A stretch of 37,167 nt of DNA from Stieleria sedimenti (GTDB lineage: Bacteria > Planctomycetota > Planctomycetia > Pirellulales > Pirellulaceae). The notes under the pieces are model-generated. The model was not told the origin of the DNA. It saw only the letters and a program-made list of their open reading frames with translations, and did not search any database. Positions 17,364-25,445 of the stretch are shown here, in pieces. Within the stretch, counting starts at the first letter, position 1, and the number at the start of each line of letters is the position of its first letter. The stretch spans positions 33,944 through 71,110 of the forward strand of contig NZ_JANZKV010000104.1 in NCBI RefSeq assembly GCF_025060895.1. Reading direction: 5' to 3'. The translations under genes and the position numbers were made by a program.

Positions 17364-18890
17364 CTAACCGTCCTGCTGCGACTTCACCTCCGACGCTTCG
17401 GAAGTCTCGGCGTCGGCATCCCCCTCTGCAGCTGAATCCCCCTCGTCCGCGACAGTCTCGGAATCCTCGCCACCCCCGGCGTCGGCCGCCGCTGCTTCGG
17501 GTTCGGCTGCTGCTTCGGGTTCGGCTGCTGCTTCGGGCTCGGCCGCTGCTTCGGGCTCGGCTGTTGCTTCGGGCTCGGCTGTTGCTTCGGTCTCGGCTGT
17601 TGCTTCGGGTTCGGCTGTTGCTTCGGGTTCGGCTGTTGCTTCGGGTTCGGCAGGTGTTTCGGGTTCAACCACGCCGGCCGCTTCGGCTTCCTTGTGCAAG
17701 CGTTCCCGCTCACGACGAGCCTGACGTTCTTGCGCCGCCGCCGCCTCGGCTTCCTCTGCCTTCTCCTCGGCAGTGTTGACGATCAAGTCGACTTGCTCCT
17801 CGGTCAGCCCGCTCATTTCCATGAAAGCGTCGGGCTCGATGACGGACAAATCATCATAAGACAAATAACCCTGCTCGACCAACACTTGAGAGATCTCGGG
17901 GGTCATGCCTTCGAGCTGGCTAAAGGCCTCGACGGCGCGTTCGATCTGCTCTTCCAGCTCACCGCCGGTCATGATTTCGATGTCCCAACCGCACAACTTG
18001 CTGGCCAGGCGAACATTTTGGCCGCGTCGCCCGATGGCGAGCGACAGCTGGTCTTCCTGGACCAACACGATCGCGCGGCCGATCATGTCGCACAACAGGA
18101 CCTGCTCGACTTCGGCCGGCTGCAGGGCGTTGGGAATCAGCACCTCGGGGTCTTCGCTGTAACGGACGACATCGATGTGTTCTCCGGCCAGCTCTTCTCG
18201 GACGGCCTTGATTCGGCTGCCGCGATACCCCACGCAAACAGCGATCGGGTCGACCTGGCTGTCTTCGCTGCTGACGGCAACCTTGCTGCGGTACCCCGGT
18301 TCTCGGCTGATGGAGTTGATCGCGATCACACCCTCGCTCAGCTCGGGGATTTCTTGTTCGAACAACCGCTGCACCAACTGCGGCCGGGTCCGGCTGAGCA
18401 CGACACGGACGCGGTTGCCGGTCGCTTTGACCTCAAACACGACCGCCCGCACACGCTCGCCGGCGTGCAGGGTTTCGCCGGGGATCTGTTCGCTGCGCGG
18501 CAGAATCGCTTCCACGTTACCGAGATTGACCGTCGCGACACCGCCATCGGCACGGCCGATGATCCCGGCGACAGTGTCTCCGATCTGTTCGCGATACTCT
18601 GCCATCAGCGAATCACGTTCGGCCTCGCGTACCTTTTGGATGATCACTTGCTTGGCCGTCTGGGCGCCGATTCGCCCGATTTGATCGTCGCCGAGCTGTT
18701 CGCCATCGAGGGTTGCTGCGATGCGTCCGTTTTCGCGATTCAGCTGGACCTGGATGTCAGCGTCTTCACCATACTGTCGTTTTGCAGCCGTCTGCAAAGC
18801 CGCCTCGATTGCCGAGAACACGAGTTCGGTGTCAATATTTTTTTCGCGATGGAGCGAATCGACATATCGCAGAATGTCTTGTGGGTTCAT
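17364..18890 (-). CDS. nusA: Transcription termination/antitermination factor NusA
   Basis: NusA binds RNA polymerase and modulates pausing, termination and antitermination. The N-terminal domain (1-125) has the NusA pattern with IDTELVFSAIEAALQTAAKR. The S1 domain follows (about 135-200, RADGGVATVNLGNVEAILP) and then two KH domains (ISREPGYRSKVAV, VGYRGSRIKAV, LSLAIGRRGQNVRLASKL). After a helical segment comes an acidic tail of about 100 residues dominated by EPEATA/EPEAAA hexapeptides. The 508 residues match a standard NusA plus one acidic extension. rimP, often the upstream neighbour, is absent; a terminator of the preceding gene lies between, so nusA seems to start its own transcript. Confidence 0.97.
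   Translation of the reverse strand: MNPQDILRYVDSLHREKNIDTELVFSAIEAALQTAAKRQYGEDADIQVQLNRENGRIAATLDGEQLGDDQIGRIGAQTAKQVIIQKVREAERDSLMAEYREQIGDTVAGIIGRADGGVATVNLGNVEAILPRSEQIPGETLHAGERVRAVVFEVKATGNRVRVVLSRTRPQLVQRLFEQEIPELSEGVIAINSISREPGYRSKVAVSSEDSQVDPIAVCVGYRGSRIKAVREELAGEHIDVVRYSEDPEVLIPNALQPAEVEQVLLCDMIGRAIVLVQEDQLSLAIGRRGQNVRLASKLCGWDIEIMTGGELEEQIERAVEAFSQLEGMTPEISQVLVEQGYLSYDDLSVIEPDAFMEMSGLTEEQVDLIVNTAEEKAEEAEAAAAQERQARRERERLHKEAEAAGVVEPETPAEPEATAEPEATAEPEATAETEATAEPEATAEPEAAAEPEAAAEPEAAAEPEAAAADAGGGEDSETVADEGDSAAEGDADAETSEASEVKSQQDG
17491..17653. repeat. 18-bp tandem repeat in the nusA 3' end
   Basis: About nine copies of an 18-bp unit (plus-strand form GCTTCGGGTTCGGCTGTT with scattered changes) encode the EPEATA-type hexapeptides of the NusA tail. 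The period preserves the reading frame, so copy number can change without breaking the gene. Confidence 0.9.
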
Positions 18891-18974
18891 AGCGAGCGTC
18901 GCGGCATGCGCTGGTTAGGCGGAATCGGGCTTGGTTCAGGGCTTAAGCGAGCAATCGAGCACTGATCCTACGGC

Positions 18975-19008
18975 AAAAAATAAACCCGGACCTTTCGGCA
19001 GGACCGGG
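18975..19008 (-). terminator. Rho-independent terminator downstream of the hexapeptide-repeat gene
   Basis: Read on the minus strand, CCCGG (19004-19008) and CCGGG (18985-18989) close a stem extended by CCT/AGG pairing across a T-T mismatch. The run TTTATTTTTT follows, complement of 18975-18984. It begins 33 bp after the stop at 19042 and separates that gene from nusA. Confidence 0.82.
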
Positions 19009-19041
19009 CAGTTGCGTGAACCAGTGCTGAGATCTGTCAAG

Positions 19042-20061
19042 TTACTGATAGGGCCAACGAGTGTCAACCAAGACCGAGGGGCGCAAAGCGATCGGGGTGA
19101 CCGCATCAAAAACCCCTTCACCGGGTACCGAAACCCGAATTTTCAGTTGTCCGAAACTCGCCATCCCGATCGCCGACCGTGCGGCCCGTCGACCTTGAGA
19201 GTCGTTCAACGCCGTGCGATCCTGGAATGCCCTGGTGGTGTGGCGAATGATCCCACGCCGTGACGCGTGGAAGCCGCCGGCCCGGCCGACTGCCGGATGG
19301 GATGTCGCGGGCCAACCGATCAACGGCGTGATGGGGTTTCGCAAAGGCAACCGAACGGTCGCCACCCCATCGTCGGCGAACTTCAACGGCACCTGCCATT
19401 GGATCGGCGTGATGTTGGCATCGACATAGCCGGTGAAGTCGTGGGTCGGAAGCCGCGGCGTCAATTCAAATCGTGCCGTCGCCCGGCGGACCGTGACCGG
19501 CTGGTCGTCGCTGCCCATCAACATCACGCTCGCCAGCCAGCCGTCGGGGTCCGGATCGGAATCGAACTGGGCGATTTCGGCGGATACAAAGGCAGACCTG
19601 GGACGCATCGACCGCGCCGGCCTGGCGGGTTCCGGTTGCGACGAGGACGCCCGCTCGGCGGAGGCCCGTTTGACCAGCACCACACGATCGCCGATCCGCA
19701 TTTCGGTGTAGGCGGCCGCTTCGTCCGGCCCCATGACCTGGTCCGGTGACTTCGTTTCGCTCGCCGGCGGGGCTTCGATCGGTGCCCGGGCTTCGATCGG
19801 TGCCGGGGCTTCGATCGGTGCCGGGGCTTCGATCGGTGCCGGGGCTTCGATCGGTGCCGGGGCTTCACTTGGTGACGGGGCTTCACTTGGTGACGGGGCT
19901 TCACTTGGTGACGGGGCTTCACGCTGCGGCGCGTCGGAAATCTCCTGCCCCTTGGTCCGCAGCGCGATGCTGGCCAACAGAATCGCAAAGATGATGATCC
20001 AGAGGGGGCGTTGGTTCTCGTTCAACGGACGTCTCGGCGGTGGTGTGTGGTGATCGAACAT
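19042..20061 (-). CDS. Membrane-anchored protein with Pro/Ala/Glu hexapeptide repeats, function unknown
   Basis: I do not recognise this family. From the ATG at 20061 the protein has 339 residues. Residues 20-34 form a single N-terminal membrane anchor (WIIIFAILLASIAL). Residues 48-98 are hexapeptide repeats, three EAPSPS followed by five EAPAPI-type units, probably an extended spacer across the cell envelope. Residues about 105-135 include a segment like a short beta unit (MRIGDRVVLVKR). Residues 165-339 look like a folded, beta-rich domain (FVSAEIAQFDSDPDPDGWLA, FTGYVDANITPIQWQVPLKF). It is transcribed alone, with its own terminator, and diverges from the secretion operon at 20688. A periplasmic location is inferred. 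Start sites further upstream are possible but extend only into Arg-rich noise. Confidence 0.75.
   Translation of the reverse strand: MFDHHTPPPRRPLNENQRPLWIIIFAILLASIALRTKGQEISDAPQREAPSPSEAPSPSEAPSPSEAPAPIEAPAPIEAPAPIEAPAPIEARAPIEAPPASETKSPDQVMGPDEAAAYTEMRIGDRVVLVKRASAERASSSQPEPARPARSMRPRSAFVSAEIAQFDSDPDPDGWLASVMLMGSDDQPVTVRRATARFELTPRLPTHDFTGYVDANITPIQWQVPLKFADDGVATVRLPLRNPITPLIGWPATSHPAVGRAGGFHASRRGIIRHTTRAFQDRTALNDSQGRRAARSAIGMASFGQLKIRVSVPGEGVFDAVTPIALRPSVLVDTRWPYQ
19768..19920. repeat. 18-bp tandem repeats, two sub-types
   Basis: Two related 18-bp units are arranged in blocks: GGGGCTTCGATCGGTGCC-type (about five copies) and GGGGCTTCACTTGGTGAC-type (three copies). They encode the EAPAPI and EAPSPS hexapeptides. 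The near-identity of copies within each block points to recent expansion. Confidence 0.9.
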
Positions 20062-20687
20062 GATGCCCGAGACCCTAAGCAACTCAGGGGCCAACCGAAC
20101 GTGGACGGGTCCCGATCGACCCTGCCGGCCGGCCCATCGGCGTGTGAGGATTCCGGTCAGAAGCTGCCAACTCGTGGTTCGCAGCGGTACGCCATCGCTG
20201 CGCAACAGACGTCGAACCCCTTACCACTGGCGTCGCGGCCTGTCGATTTGAGCCCGCACGCATTGGCAAGGGACCACGCGACGGACCTCGCTGACGCGTC
20301 GGGCTGGCGTGATCGAATTAAATTCAAAATATCGACCAAATCGACAGGCCGGCCGACCGCCGGCCGATCGAATGTTGCCCCAGCAGTGCGCGCGATGCAT
20401 TCTCGCAACATGGCGGTTCCCCCCGTGCAACGCCCGTCGCATGACCGCCACCGGCGTTTAATCATGACGGTGGTGCCGATCGCAGAGCGACGGGACACTC
20501 TCCAGGGTGGCCGAAAAAATCAGAAATCGCACATGCACGTCATCATTGCAGCAAACCCGTCCTAGTTTTCAGTGCGTCACCAAGCGAGCCAGACCACAAA
20601 ACACGATCTCACGGGGAGTCGAGTGCTGGATCGCCGCTCAATACACCCTGCTGACGCTTCAGCAATCAACCATAAAGGCAAACGGAC
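20062..20687. other. Divergent intergenic region before the secretion operon
   Basis: These 626 bases lie between two divergent genes and must carry the promoter of the secretion operon. I find no convincing gene; a 113-codon minus-strand frame at 20157-20498 has no recognisable domain. A 7-bp GC stem (GGCCGGC 20347-20353, GCCGGCC 20359-20365) is visible, next to an AT-rich patch near 20316-20333. No clear sigma70 or sigma54 promoter could be picked by eye. AAAGG at 20673-20677 is a plausible ribosome site for the pseudopilin. Confidence 0.45.
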
Positions 20688-21116
20688 ATGACACGCAAAA
20701 AGCGTCAAGGTTTCTCACTGATCGAGATGGTCATCGTTATTCTTATCTTGGGCATCATTGCCGCAGTCGCAGCACCACGGATGTTCGATACCGCCGAACA
20801 AGCGGAAATCAACACCACACGTCAGCAATTGGCGGTACTTCGCAACGCGATCGAAATGTACCGAGCCCAAGAAGGCAGCTATCCGGCCAACGGCGATCTG
20901 AAAACGGCGATGGCGGACATGCTCAATGGCCCGTTTCCGGAGCCCGCGATCGGCCCGGTCCGAGGGCTCTCGGATGTCTACTACGACACCACCACGACCT
21001 CCGCGCCGGTGGTCCCTTCGCCCGACGGCAGCAGCGGCTGGGCATACAAACCCCACAACGGCAGCTTGAAATTGAATCTGGATCCGGCCGGAACCGACAT
21101 CGGCAAAGATTGGTGA
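20688..21116 (+). CDS. GspG-like major pseudopilin
   Basis: This 142-residue protein has a class III prepilin leader: a short basic lead MTRKKRQG, then FSLIEMVIVILILGIIAAVA. The prepilin peptidase would cut before Phe, with Glu at mature position 5. The globular domain has the GspG pattern (QLAVLRNAIEMYRAQEGSYP, then a C-terminal WAYKPHNGSLKLNL beta segment). GspG polymerises into the periplasmic pseudopilus that drives substrates through the secretin. It is the first gene of the operon. Unusually, the next gene is a response regulator rather than another pilin or core component. Confidence 0.92.
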   Translation: MTRKKRQGFSLIEMVIVILILGIIAAVAAPRMFDTAEQAEINTTRQQLAVLRNAIEMYRAQEGSYPANGDLKTAMADMLNGPFPEPAIGPVRGLSDVYYDTTTTSAPVVPSPDGSSGWAYKPHNGSLKLNLDPAGTDIGKDW

Positions 21117-21197
21117 ACCGGGTCGCCGTCATGGCAACCCATTCGTTTTGCTTTCCAGATTCACGACACTTGAGTCAGCCCTCCGAGACTGTCTGAT

Positions 21198-21725
21198 ATG
21201 CCCCCTACACCGACCGTACTGATCATCGAAGATGACCCCGTCTTTCGGCGGGTGCTGAGCTTTACGGTTGCCAAAAGTGGGCTCGCCGTGGAAACCAGTT
21301 GCGATGGCGAATCCGGCTATCAGCGTCTGCTGCAGGGCGGCATCGATTTCATTGTGACGGACTTTCAGATGCCCGGCTGCGGCGGTGTCGAACTGCTCCA
21401 ACGGCTCGATGAACTGCCCGATTACCAACGACCGCCGGCGATTCTCTGCACCGCCAAAGGGTTGGAACTTGACAGTGAAAAGTTACGGGTGGATTTCCGA
21501 CTCGCCTGCATCATGCACAAGCCGTTTAGCCCTCGTAAATTGAGCGAGGTCATTCACCGACACCTCGAACAAGTCGGATGCACGGATTCCGCGGACAGCG
21601 TCAGGAGGGCCGAACCCGAATTCCCCATCCTACCGCCCCTGAGCCCGCTACCGGATGCGTTGGGCTTGAGTGTGCCGCCGGGACCGGATGTTTCTCAACC
21701 GCCCCAAGGCTGTGGAGATGCCTGA
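21198..21725 (+). CDS. Response regulator, receiver domain with no output domain
   Basis: This is a 175-residue protein. Residues 5-122 are a CheY-like receiver with all key sites: E11 and D12 (acidic pocket), D55 as phospho-acceptor in IVTDFQMPG, T85 and K109 in MHKPFSP. Residues 125-175 are a Pro-rich tail with no DNA-binding domain. It probably signals through protein contact rather than transcription. Its stop overlaps the start of the histidine kinase gene by 8 bp (ATGCCTGA), so the two are coupled. Its place inside the secretion operon suggests control of pilus or secretion assembly; that is inferred. Confidence 0.9.
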   Translation: MPPTPTVLIIEDDPVFRRVLSFTVAKSGLAVETSCDGESGYQRLLQGGIDFIVTDFQMPGCGGVELLQRLDELPDYQRPPAILCTAKGLELDSEKLRVDFRLACIMHKPFSPRKLSEVIHRHLEQVGCTDSADSVRRAEPEFPILPPLSPLPDALGLSVPPGPDVSQPPQGCGDA

Positions 21726-23238
21726 TTCTCAATCGACAGCCGCGGTTGTCTCAGGCGAAGGCGTCTTCTCGGCATCGGAGACCACCGCATCGACCCCGAA
21801 TTCGAATTCCTCCGGCAGACTCTTGGTGACGACCCGGATCGGAATTCTGTTTTGCGTGACGGCGTTGTGCGCGCTGTTGTGCGGCGTCGCGGCCAGTTCC
21901 CTTCCGCAACTGCGATCGTTCCAGTCCATCATGTGGGTGGCGACCGTCGCGGTTTGCTCGTTGAGCGGTTTGATGTCGATGCGATCGGTTCGCACGCTGC
22001 GGACCATCGAAACCGAGTTGCTCCAGAGCGGCGGCCGACCGGAACGTTGGAGAACGGTCCGTCCGATCATCGGCCAAGAAAAAATCACCGAGGCCTGGAA
22101 CGAACTACTGCGCGAAGCGGAATCGGGCTGCACCGCAAGCGACGAGCGCGCTCCGGCCTCATTGGATCAAGAAGCGATCACGCTGGCCCGCGCCATGCGT
22201 GGGCTGCCGGCGGCCTGGGTGATCACGGACCTGGACGGCCGGCTGTTGTTCATCAGCCCACCGGCATGCAGCCTGTTCAGTCTCACCGAAGACGCCAACC
22301 ACATCGGACGCGACCTGTTGGACCTGTTGGGATTGCGGGCCGGCGACGACTCGGTGATCGCCAAACGCCAACGTTTGCTCAGCAATGTGCGAATGATCCA
22401 AGAACGCCATCAAGTCACGATGGCCGGGGAACGCATTCATCTCCGCGTCGCTCGATCAAGGCTAGACGGCCGCAGCGGTGACGGCGAAGGGATGGCTTGG
22501 ATCCTCACCGACGTCACGCAGCAAGAACTGGCGACTAAATCTCGCGACCAATTCCTGTTGACCGCCACCCACGAACTGCGCACCCCGCTGAACAACCTGC
22601 AAGCCTACGCCGAGGCCCTCGAGGCCGAAGACCAACTGGAAATCGATCAGCAAAAAGAATTTTGCAACGTCATCGTTTCCGAAGCACATCGCCTGGGCCG
22701 CTTGGTCGACCAGCTGTTGACGGTCGGACAAATGGAAGCCGGGTCGATGGTCGCCAATCGGCACGAGTTGGAACTGTTGCCGATGGTCGAATACGCCGCC
22801 GATCAGATGAAGGCTCAGGCCGAGAAGAAACATCAACGACTGGTCACGGATTTTGCAGCCAAACTGCCGACCGTGTTCGGCGACCGCGACAAATTGCAGG
22901 CGGCGTTGGTCAACCTGGTCGGCAACGCCGTCAAATACACGCCACCGGCCGGCGAAATCATCGTCCGCTGCGGTGTCCAGGACGACTGGATTCGAATCGA
23001 CGTCCAGGACAACGGGCCGGGGATCGAAACCGAAGAACAAGACAAGGTGTTTGACAAGTTCTTCCGCGGCAGCAATGCGGCCAATAGCGAGCTGCGGGGC
23101 AACGGCTTGGGTCTGGCGTTCGCCCGTGAAGTCGCACGCATGCACGGCGGCGAAGTCGAATTGGAAAGCGAAGTCGGCCGAGGGTCCACGTTCATGATGC
23201 GTCTGCCCATCGGCGGCCATTCGCGCAGCGGCATCTAA
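21718..23238 (+). CDS. Membrane sensor histidine kinase with PAS domain
   Basis: From the ATG at 21718 the kinase has 506 residues. Two membrane segments lie at about 40-58 and 70-86 with almost no periplasmic loop, so sensing is likely within the membrane or cytoplasm. A PAS-like domain spans about 155-270 (AAWVITDLDGRLLFISPPA). HisKA has the phospho-acceptor H285 in THELRTPLNN. The ATPase domain has the N box (NLVGNAVKYTPP), G1 (DNGPGIETEE), F box (DKVFDKFFRG) and G2 (GNGLGLAFA), all intact. It overlaps the response regulator gene and is followed after 16 bp by the STAS gene. Earlier in-frame starts at 21670 and 21688 are possible. Confidence 0.92.
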   Translation: MPDSQSTAAVVSGEGVFSASETTASTPNSNSSGRLLVTTRIGILFCVTALCALLCGVAASSLPQLRSFQSIMWVATVAVCSLSGLMSMRSVRTLRTIETELLQSGGRPERWRTVRPIIGQEKITEAWNELLREAESGCTASDERAPASLDQEAITLARAMRGLPAAWVITDLDGRLLFISPPACSLFSLTEDANHIGRDLLDLLGLRAGDDSVIAKRQRLLSNVRMIQERHQVTMAGERIHLRVARSRLDGRSGDGEGMAWILTDVTQQELATKSRDQFLLTATHELRTPLNNLQAYAEALEAEDQLEIDQQKEFCNVIVSEAHRLGRLVDQLLTVGQMEAGSMVANRHELELLPMVEYAADQMKAQAEKKHQRLVTDFAAKLPTVFGDRDKLQAALVNLVGNAVKYTPPAGEIIVRCGVQDDWIRIDVQDNGPGIETEEQDKVFDKFFRGSNAANSELRGNGLGLAFAREVARMHGGEVELESEVGRGSTFMMRLPIGGHSRSGI

Positions 23239-23254
23239 ACAAAGGCGTACCAGC

Positions 23255-23587
23255 ATGGCCCGACTTGATAAACATGGCAGCGTCTATGTCGTTCGTTCCG
23301 AAGGACCGCTTCGCGCCGAATCGATCGGCCCGATCGGGGAAATGATCGGCAGCAAACTGACCGGCGGCGTTCCTGCCATCGTCGTCGATTTCAGCGACAC
23401 CCCGCTGATCGACAGCCGCGGATTGGAATGGCTGCTCGGTCTCAGCGATGAATGCTGCCGGCGTGGCGGATGTCTGCGGCTGTGCAACGTCGGCGAGCTC
23501 TGTGACGACCTGTTGCGGATCACCGGCGTCGGAGCCCACATCGAAACGTTCCCCGATCTGACGACCGCACTCGGCAGTTTTGCCTAA
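23255..23587 (+). CDS. STAS-domain protein, anti-sigma-factor-antagonist type
   Basis: This 110-residue protein is a single STAS domain. It has the conserved switch segment DTPLIDSRGLEWLL, with S54 in the position phosphorylated in SpoIIAA-type antagonists. Such proteins control a partner through serine phosphorylation by an anti-sigma-type kinase. No such kinase or sigma factor is adjacent. Here the gene sits between the histidine kinase and the GspE ATPase, with gaps of 16 and 18 bp. It could act as a scaffold or switch for the secretion machine. The domain is firm; the partner is unknown. Confidence 0.9.
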   Translation: MARLDKHGSVYVVRSEGPLRAESIGPIGEMIGSKLTGGVPAIVVDFSDTPLIDSRGLEWLLGLSDECCRRGGCLRLCNVGELCDDLLRITGVGAHIETFPDLTTALGSFA

Positions 23588-23605
23588 ACGGAGGATTCGA
23601 GAGCG

Positions 23606-25441
23606 ATGAAAACGATTTCGAACCCGTCCTCCGACACCGCCGGTCTCGGCCCGCCGCGAATCGTGCAACCGTCCCGCCGCCCCGGCGCCGAGCACGGCGT
23701 GGTCCCGCTGGGAAGCCGCTTGATCGAAGCCGGGTTGATCCGCGAAGACCAATTGGAAACCGCGTTGGCCCACCAGGCCAGCGAAGAAGACCGGTTGCAG
23801 GCCCTGGCCGCCCAAGAGGGCACCGAATCGATCGGCCGCGTCAAACGGAAACACTTCAAACGACTCGGCGAGGTCGTGGCGGAACTGGGCCTGGTCGACG
23901 AGGCCAGCCTGCTGCCCATGCTCGGCGAACAACTGGGCGTCGAAGGCGTCAAGCTGCGCGAAGGGCTGATCGACCCGATCGCCGTGGCGCTGATCCCTCG
24001 CGAGGAAGCCGAACGCTACCGAGTGCTGCCGTTGATGCGTGTCCGCGATGAACTGACCGTCGCGATGGCCGACCCCCAGGATCTGGCGGCGATCGACGCG
24101 CTGAGCGACATCAGCGGATGCCGCATCCGCCCCGTGCTGACCCTGGCCAGCGGCATCGAACGGCTGTTGCCGCGCTGCTACGAAGACGACTTTGCCGTCG
24201 ATTCGGTGACCGCGGATCTCGACGTCGAACAACTGGAACTCGATTCTGAAACGATCGATCTGGACCTGCACGGCACGCAACAGTTGGCCGAAGGCAGCCC
24301 GGTGATCAACCTGGTCAATTACGCGATCATCCAGGCCGTTCGACAAGGCGCCAGCGACATTCACATCGAAGCCGGCAAAAAGTTCACCTCGATCCGCTTT
24401 CGCATCGACGGCGCACTCCGCGAAGTCATGAAGCCGCGCAAGGAAATGCACGCCGCGATCGTTTCGCGGATCAAGGTCATGGCCAAGCTGGACATCGCCG
24501 AACACCGGCAACCCCAGGACGGGCGGCTGCACGTGCGAATCAGCCGCCGCGACGTGGACCTTCGTGTCAGCACGCTCCCCACCGTGCTCGGCGAGAAAGT
24601 TGTGATGCGGGTGCTCGATCGCAACAGCGTCACCTTCGACCTCAACTCGCTCGGGCTGCCCAACTCCTCGCTGACCTCCGTCCGCCGCATGCTTTCTCGG
24701 CCACACGGCTTGGTGCTGGTGACCGGACCGACCGGCAGCGGCAAAACCACGACACTCTATTCGGCCATCGAACTGATCAAAGGCATCGAACGGAACGTGA
24801 TCACCGTCGAGGATCCGGTCGAGTACCAATTGGAATTGATCAACCAGGTTCAAGTCGCCAAAGAAACGGGGATGACGTTTGCCCAAGCCCTGCGGAGCAT
24901 CTTGCGACAAGACCCCGACGTCATCATGGTCGGTGAAATTCGTGACCGCGAGACCGCAGAGACCGCGATCCAGGCGGCGCTGACCGGGCACCTGGTTCTG
25001 AGCACCCTGCACACCAATGATAGTGCCGCCGCGATCACGCGTTTGATGGACATGGGGATCGAGAGTTTCAAAATCGCCGCCAGCCTGGTCGGCGTGATCG
25101 CGCAGCGATTGATGCGAAACCTGTGCCCGCATTGCAAGGAAACCTATTACCCGTCGACCAAGATGCTGGAAGAACTGCATTACGTCGGTGACCCGCGTCA
25201 GGGTTTTGCGCGCGCCCGTGGCTGCGGCGAGTGCTACGAGTCGGGCTATCGCGGCCGATCGGGCGTGTATGAGTTGTTCGAAATGACTCCCGACATTCGC
25301 ACGCTGATCAACGACGGTGCGGACCTGGAAACACTGCGTCGCTCTCGAACCGGGCCGACGTTGCTGAGCGAAGGGATCGAGTTGGCAAAAAGCAAGGTGA
25401 CCAGCTTGGAAGAAGTCGGACGCGTGGCACTGGTCGATTGA
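23606..25441 (+). CDS. gspE: GspE/PilB-type secretion ATPase
   Basis: This is the cytoplasmic AAA-like ATPase that powers pseudopilus or pilus assembly, 611 residues. The N-terminal region contains N1E/MshEN-type sequence (LGEVVAELGLVDEASLLPML; YRVLPLMRVRDELTVAMADP). The nucleotide site has Walker A GPTGSGKTTT near 373-381, the Asp box, Walker B LRQDPDVIMVGEIRDRETAE near 432-450 and the His box (TGHLVLSTLHTNDS). A tetracysteine zinc motif follows (CPHC near 506, CGEC about 35 residues later). These features are those of GspE/PilB rather than the retraction ATPase PilT. It is followed after 4 bp by gspF. MshEN domains can bind cyclic-di-GMP; whether this one does is not shown. Confidence 0.96.
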   Translation: MKTISNPSSDTAGLGPPRIVQPSRRPGAEHGVVPLGSRLIEAGLIREDQLETALAHQASEEDRLQALAAQEGTESIGRVKRKHFKRLGEVVAELGLVDEASLLPMLGEQLGVEGVKLREGLIDPIAVALIPREEAERYRVLPLMRVRDELTVAMADPQDLAAIDALSDISGCRIRPVLTLASGIERLLPRCYEDDFAVDSVTADLDVEQLELDSETIDLDLHGTQQLAEGSPVINLVNYAIIQAVRQGASDIHIEAGKKFTSIRFRIDGALREVMKPRKEMHAAIVSRIKVMAKLDIAEHRQPQDGRLHVRISRRDVDLRVSTLPTVLGEKVVMRVLDRNSVTFDLNSLGLPNSSLTSVRRMLSRPHGLVLVTGPTGSGKTTTLYSAIELIKGIERNVITVEDPVEYQLELINQVQVAKETGMTFAQALRSILRQDPDVIMVGEIRDRETAETAIQAALTGHLVLSTLHTNDSAAAITRLMDMGIESFKIAASLVGVIAQRLMRNLCPHCKETYYPSTKMLEELHYVGDPRQGFARARGCGECYESGYRGRSGVYELFEMTPDIRTLINDGADLETLRRSRTGPTLLSEGIELAKSKVTSLEEVGRVALVD

Positions 25442-25445
25442 AATC

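Noticed and set aside
20157-20498. A 113-codon minus-strand frame in the divergent region before the pseudopilin
   Set aside because: No recognisable domain, no ribosome site and a random-looking Cys/Arg-rich composition.
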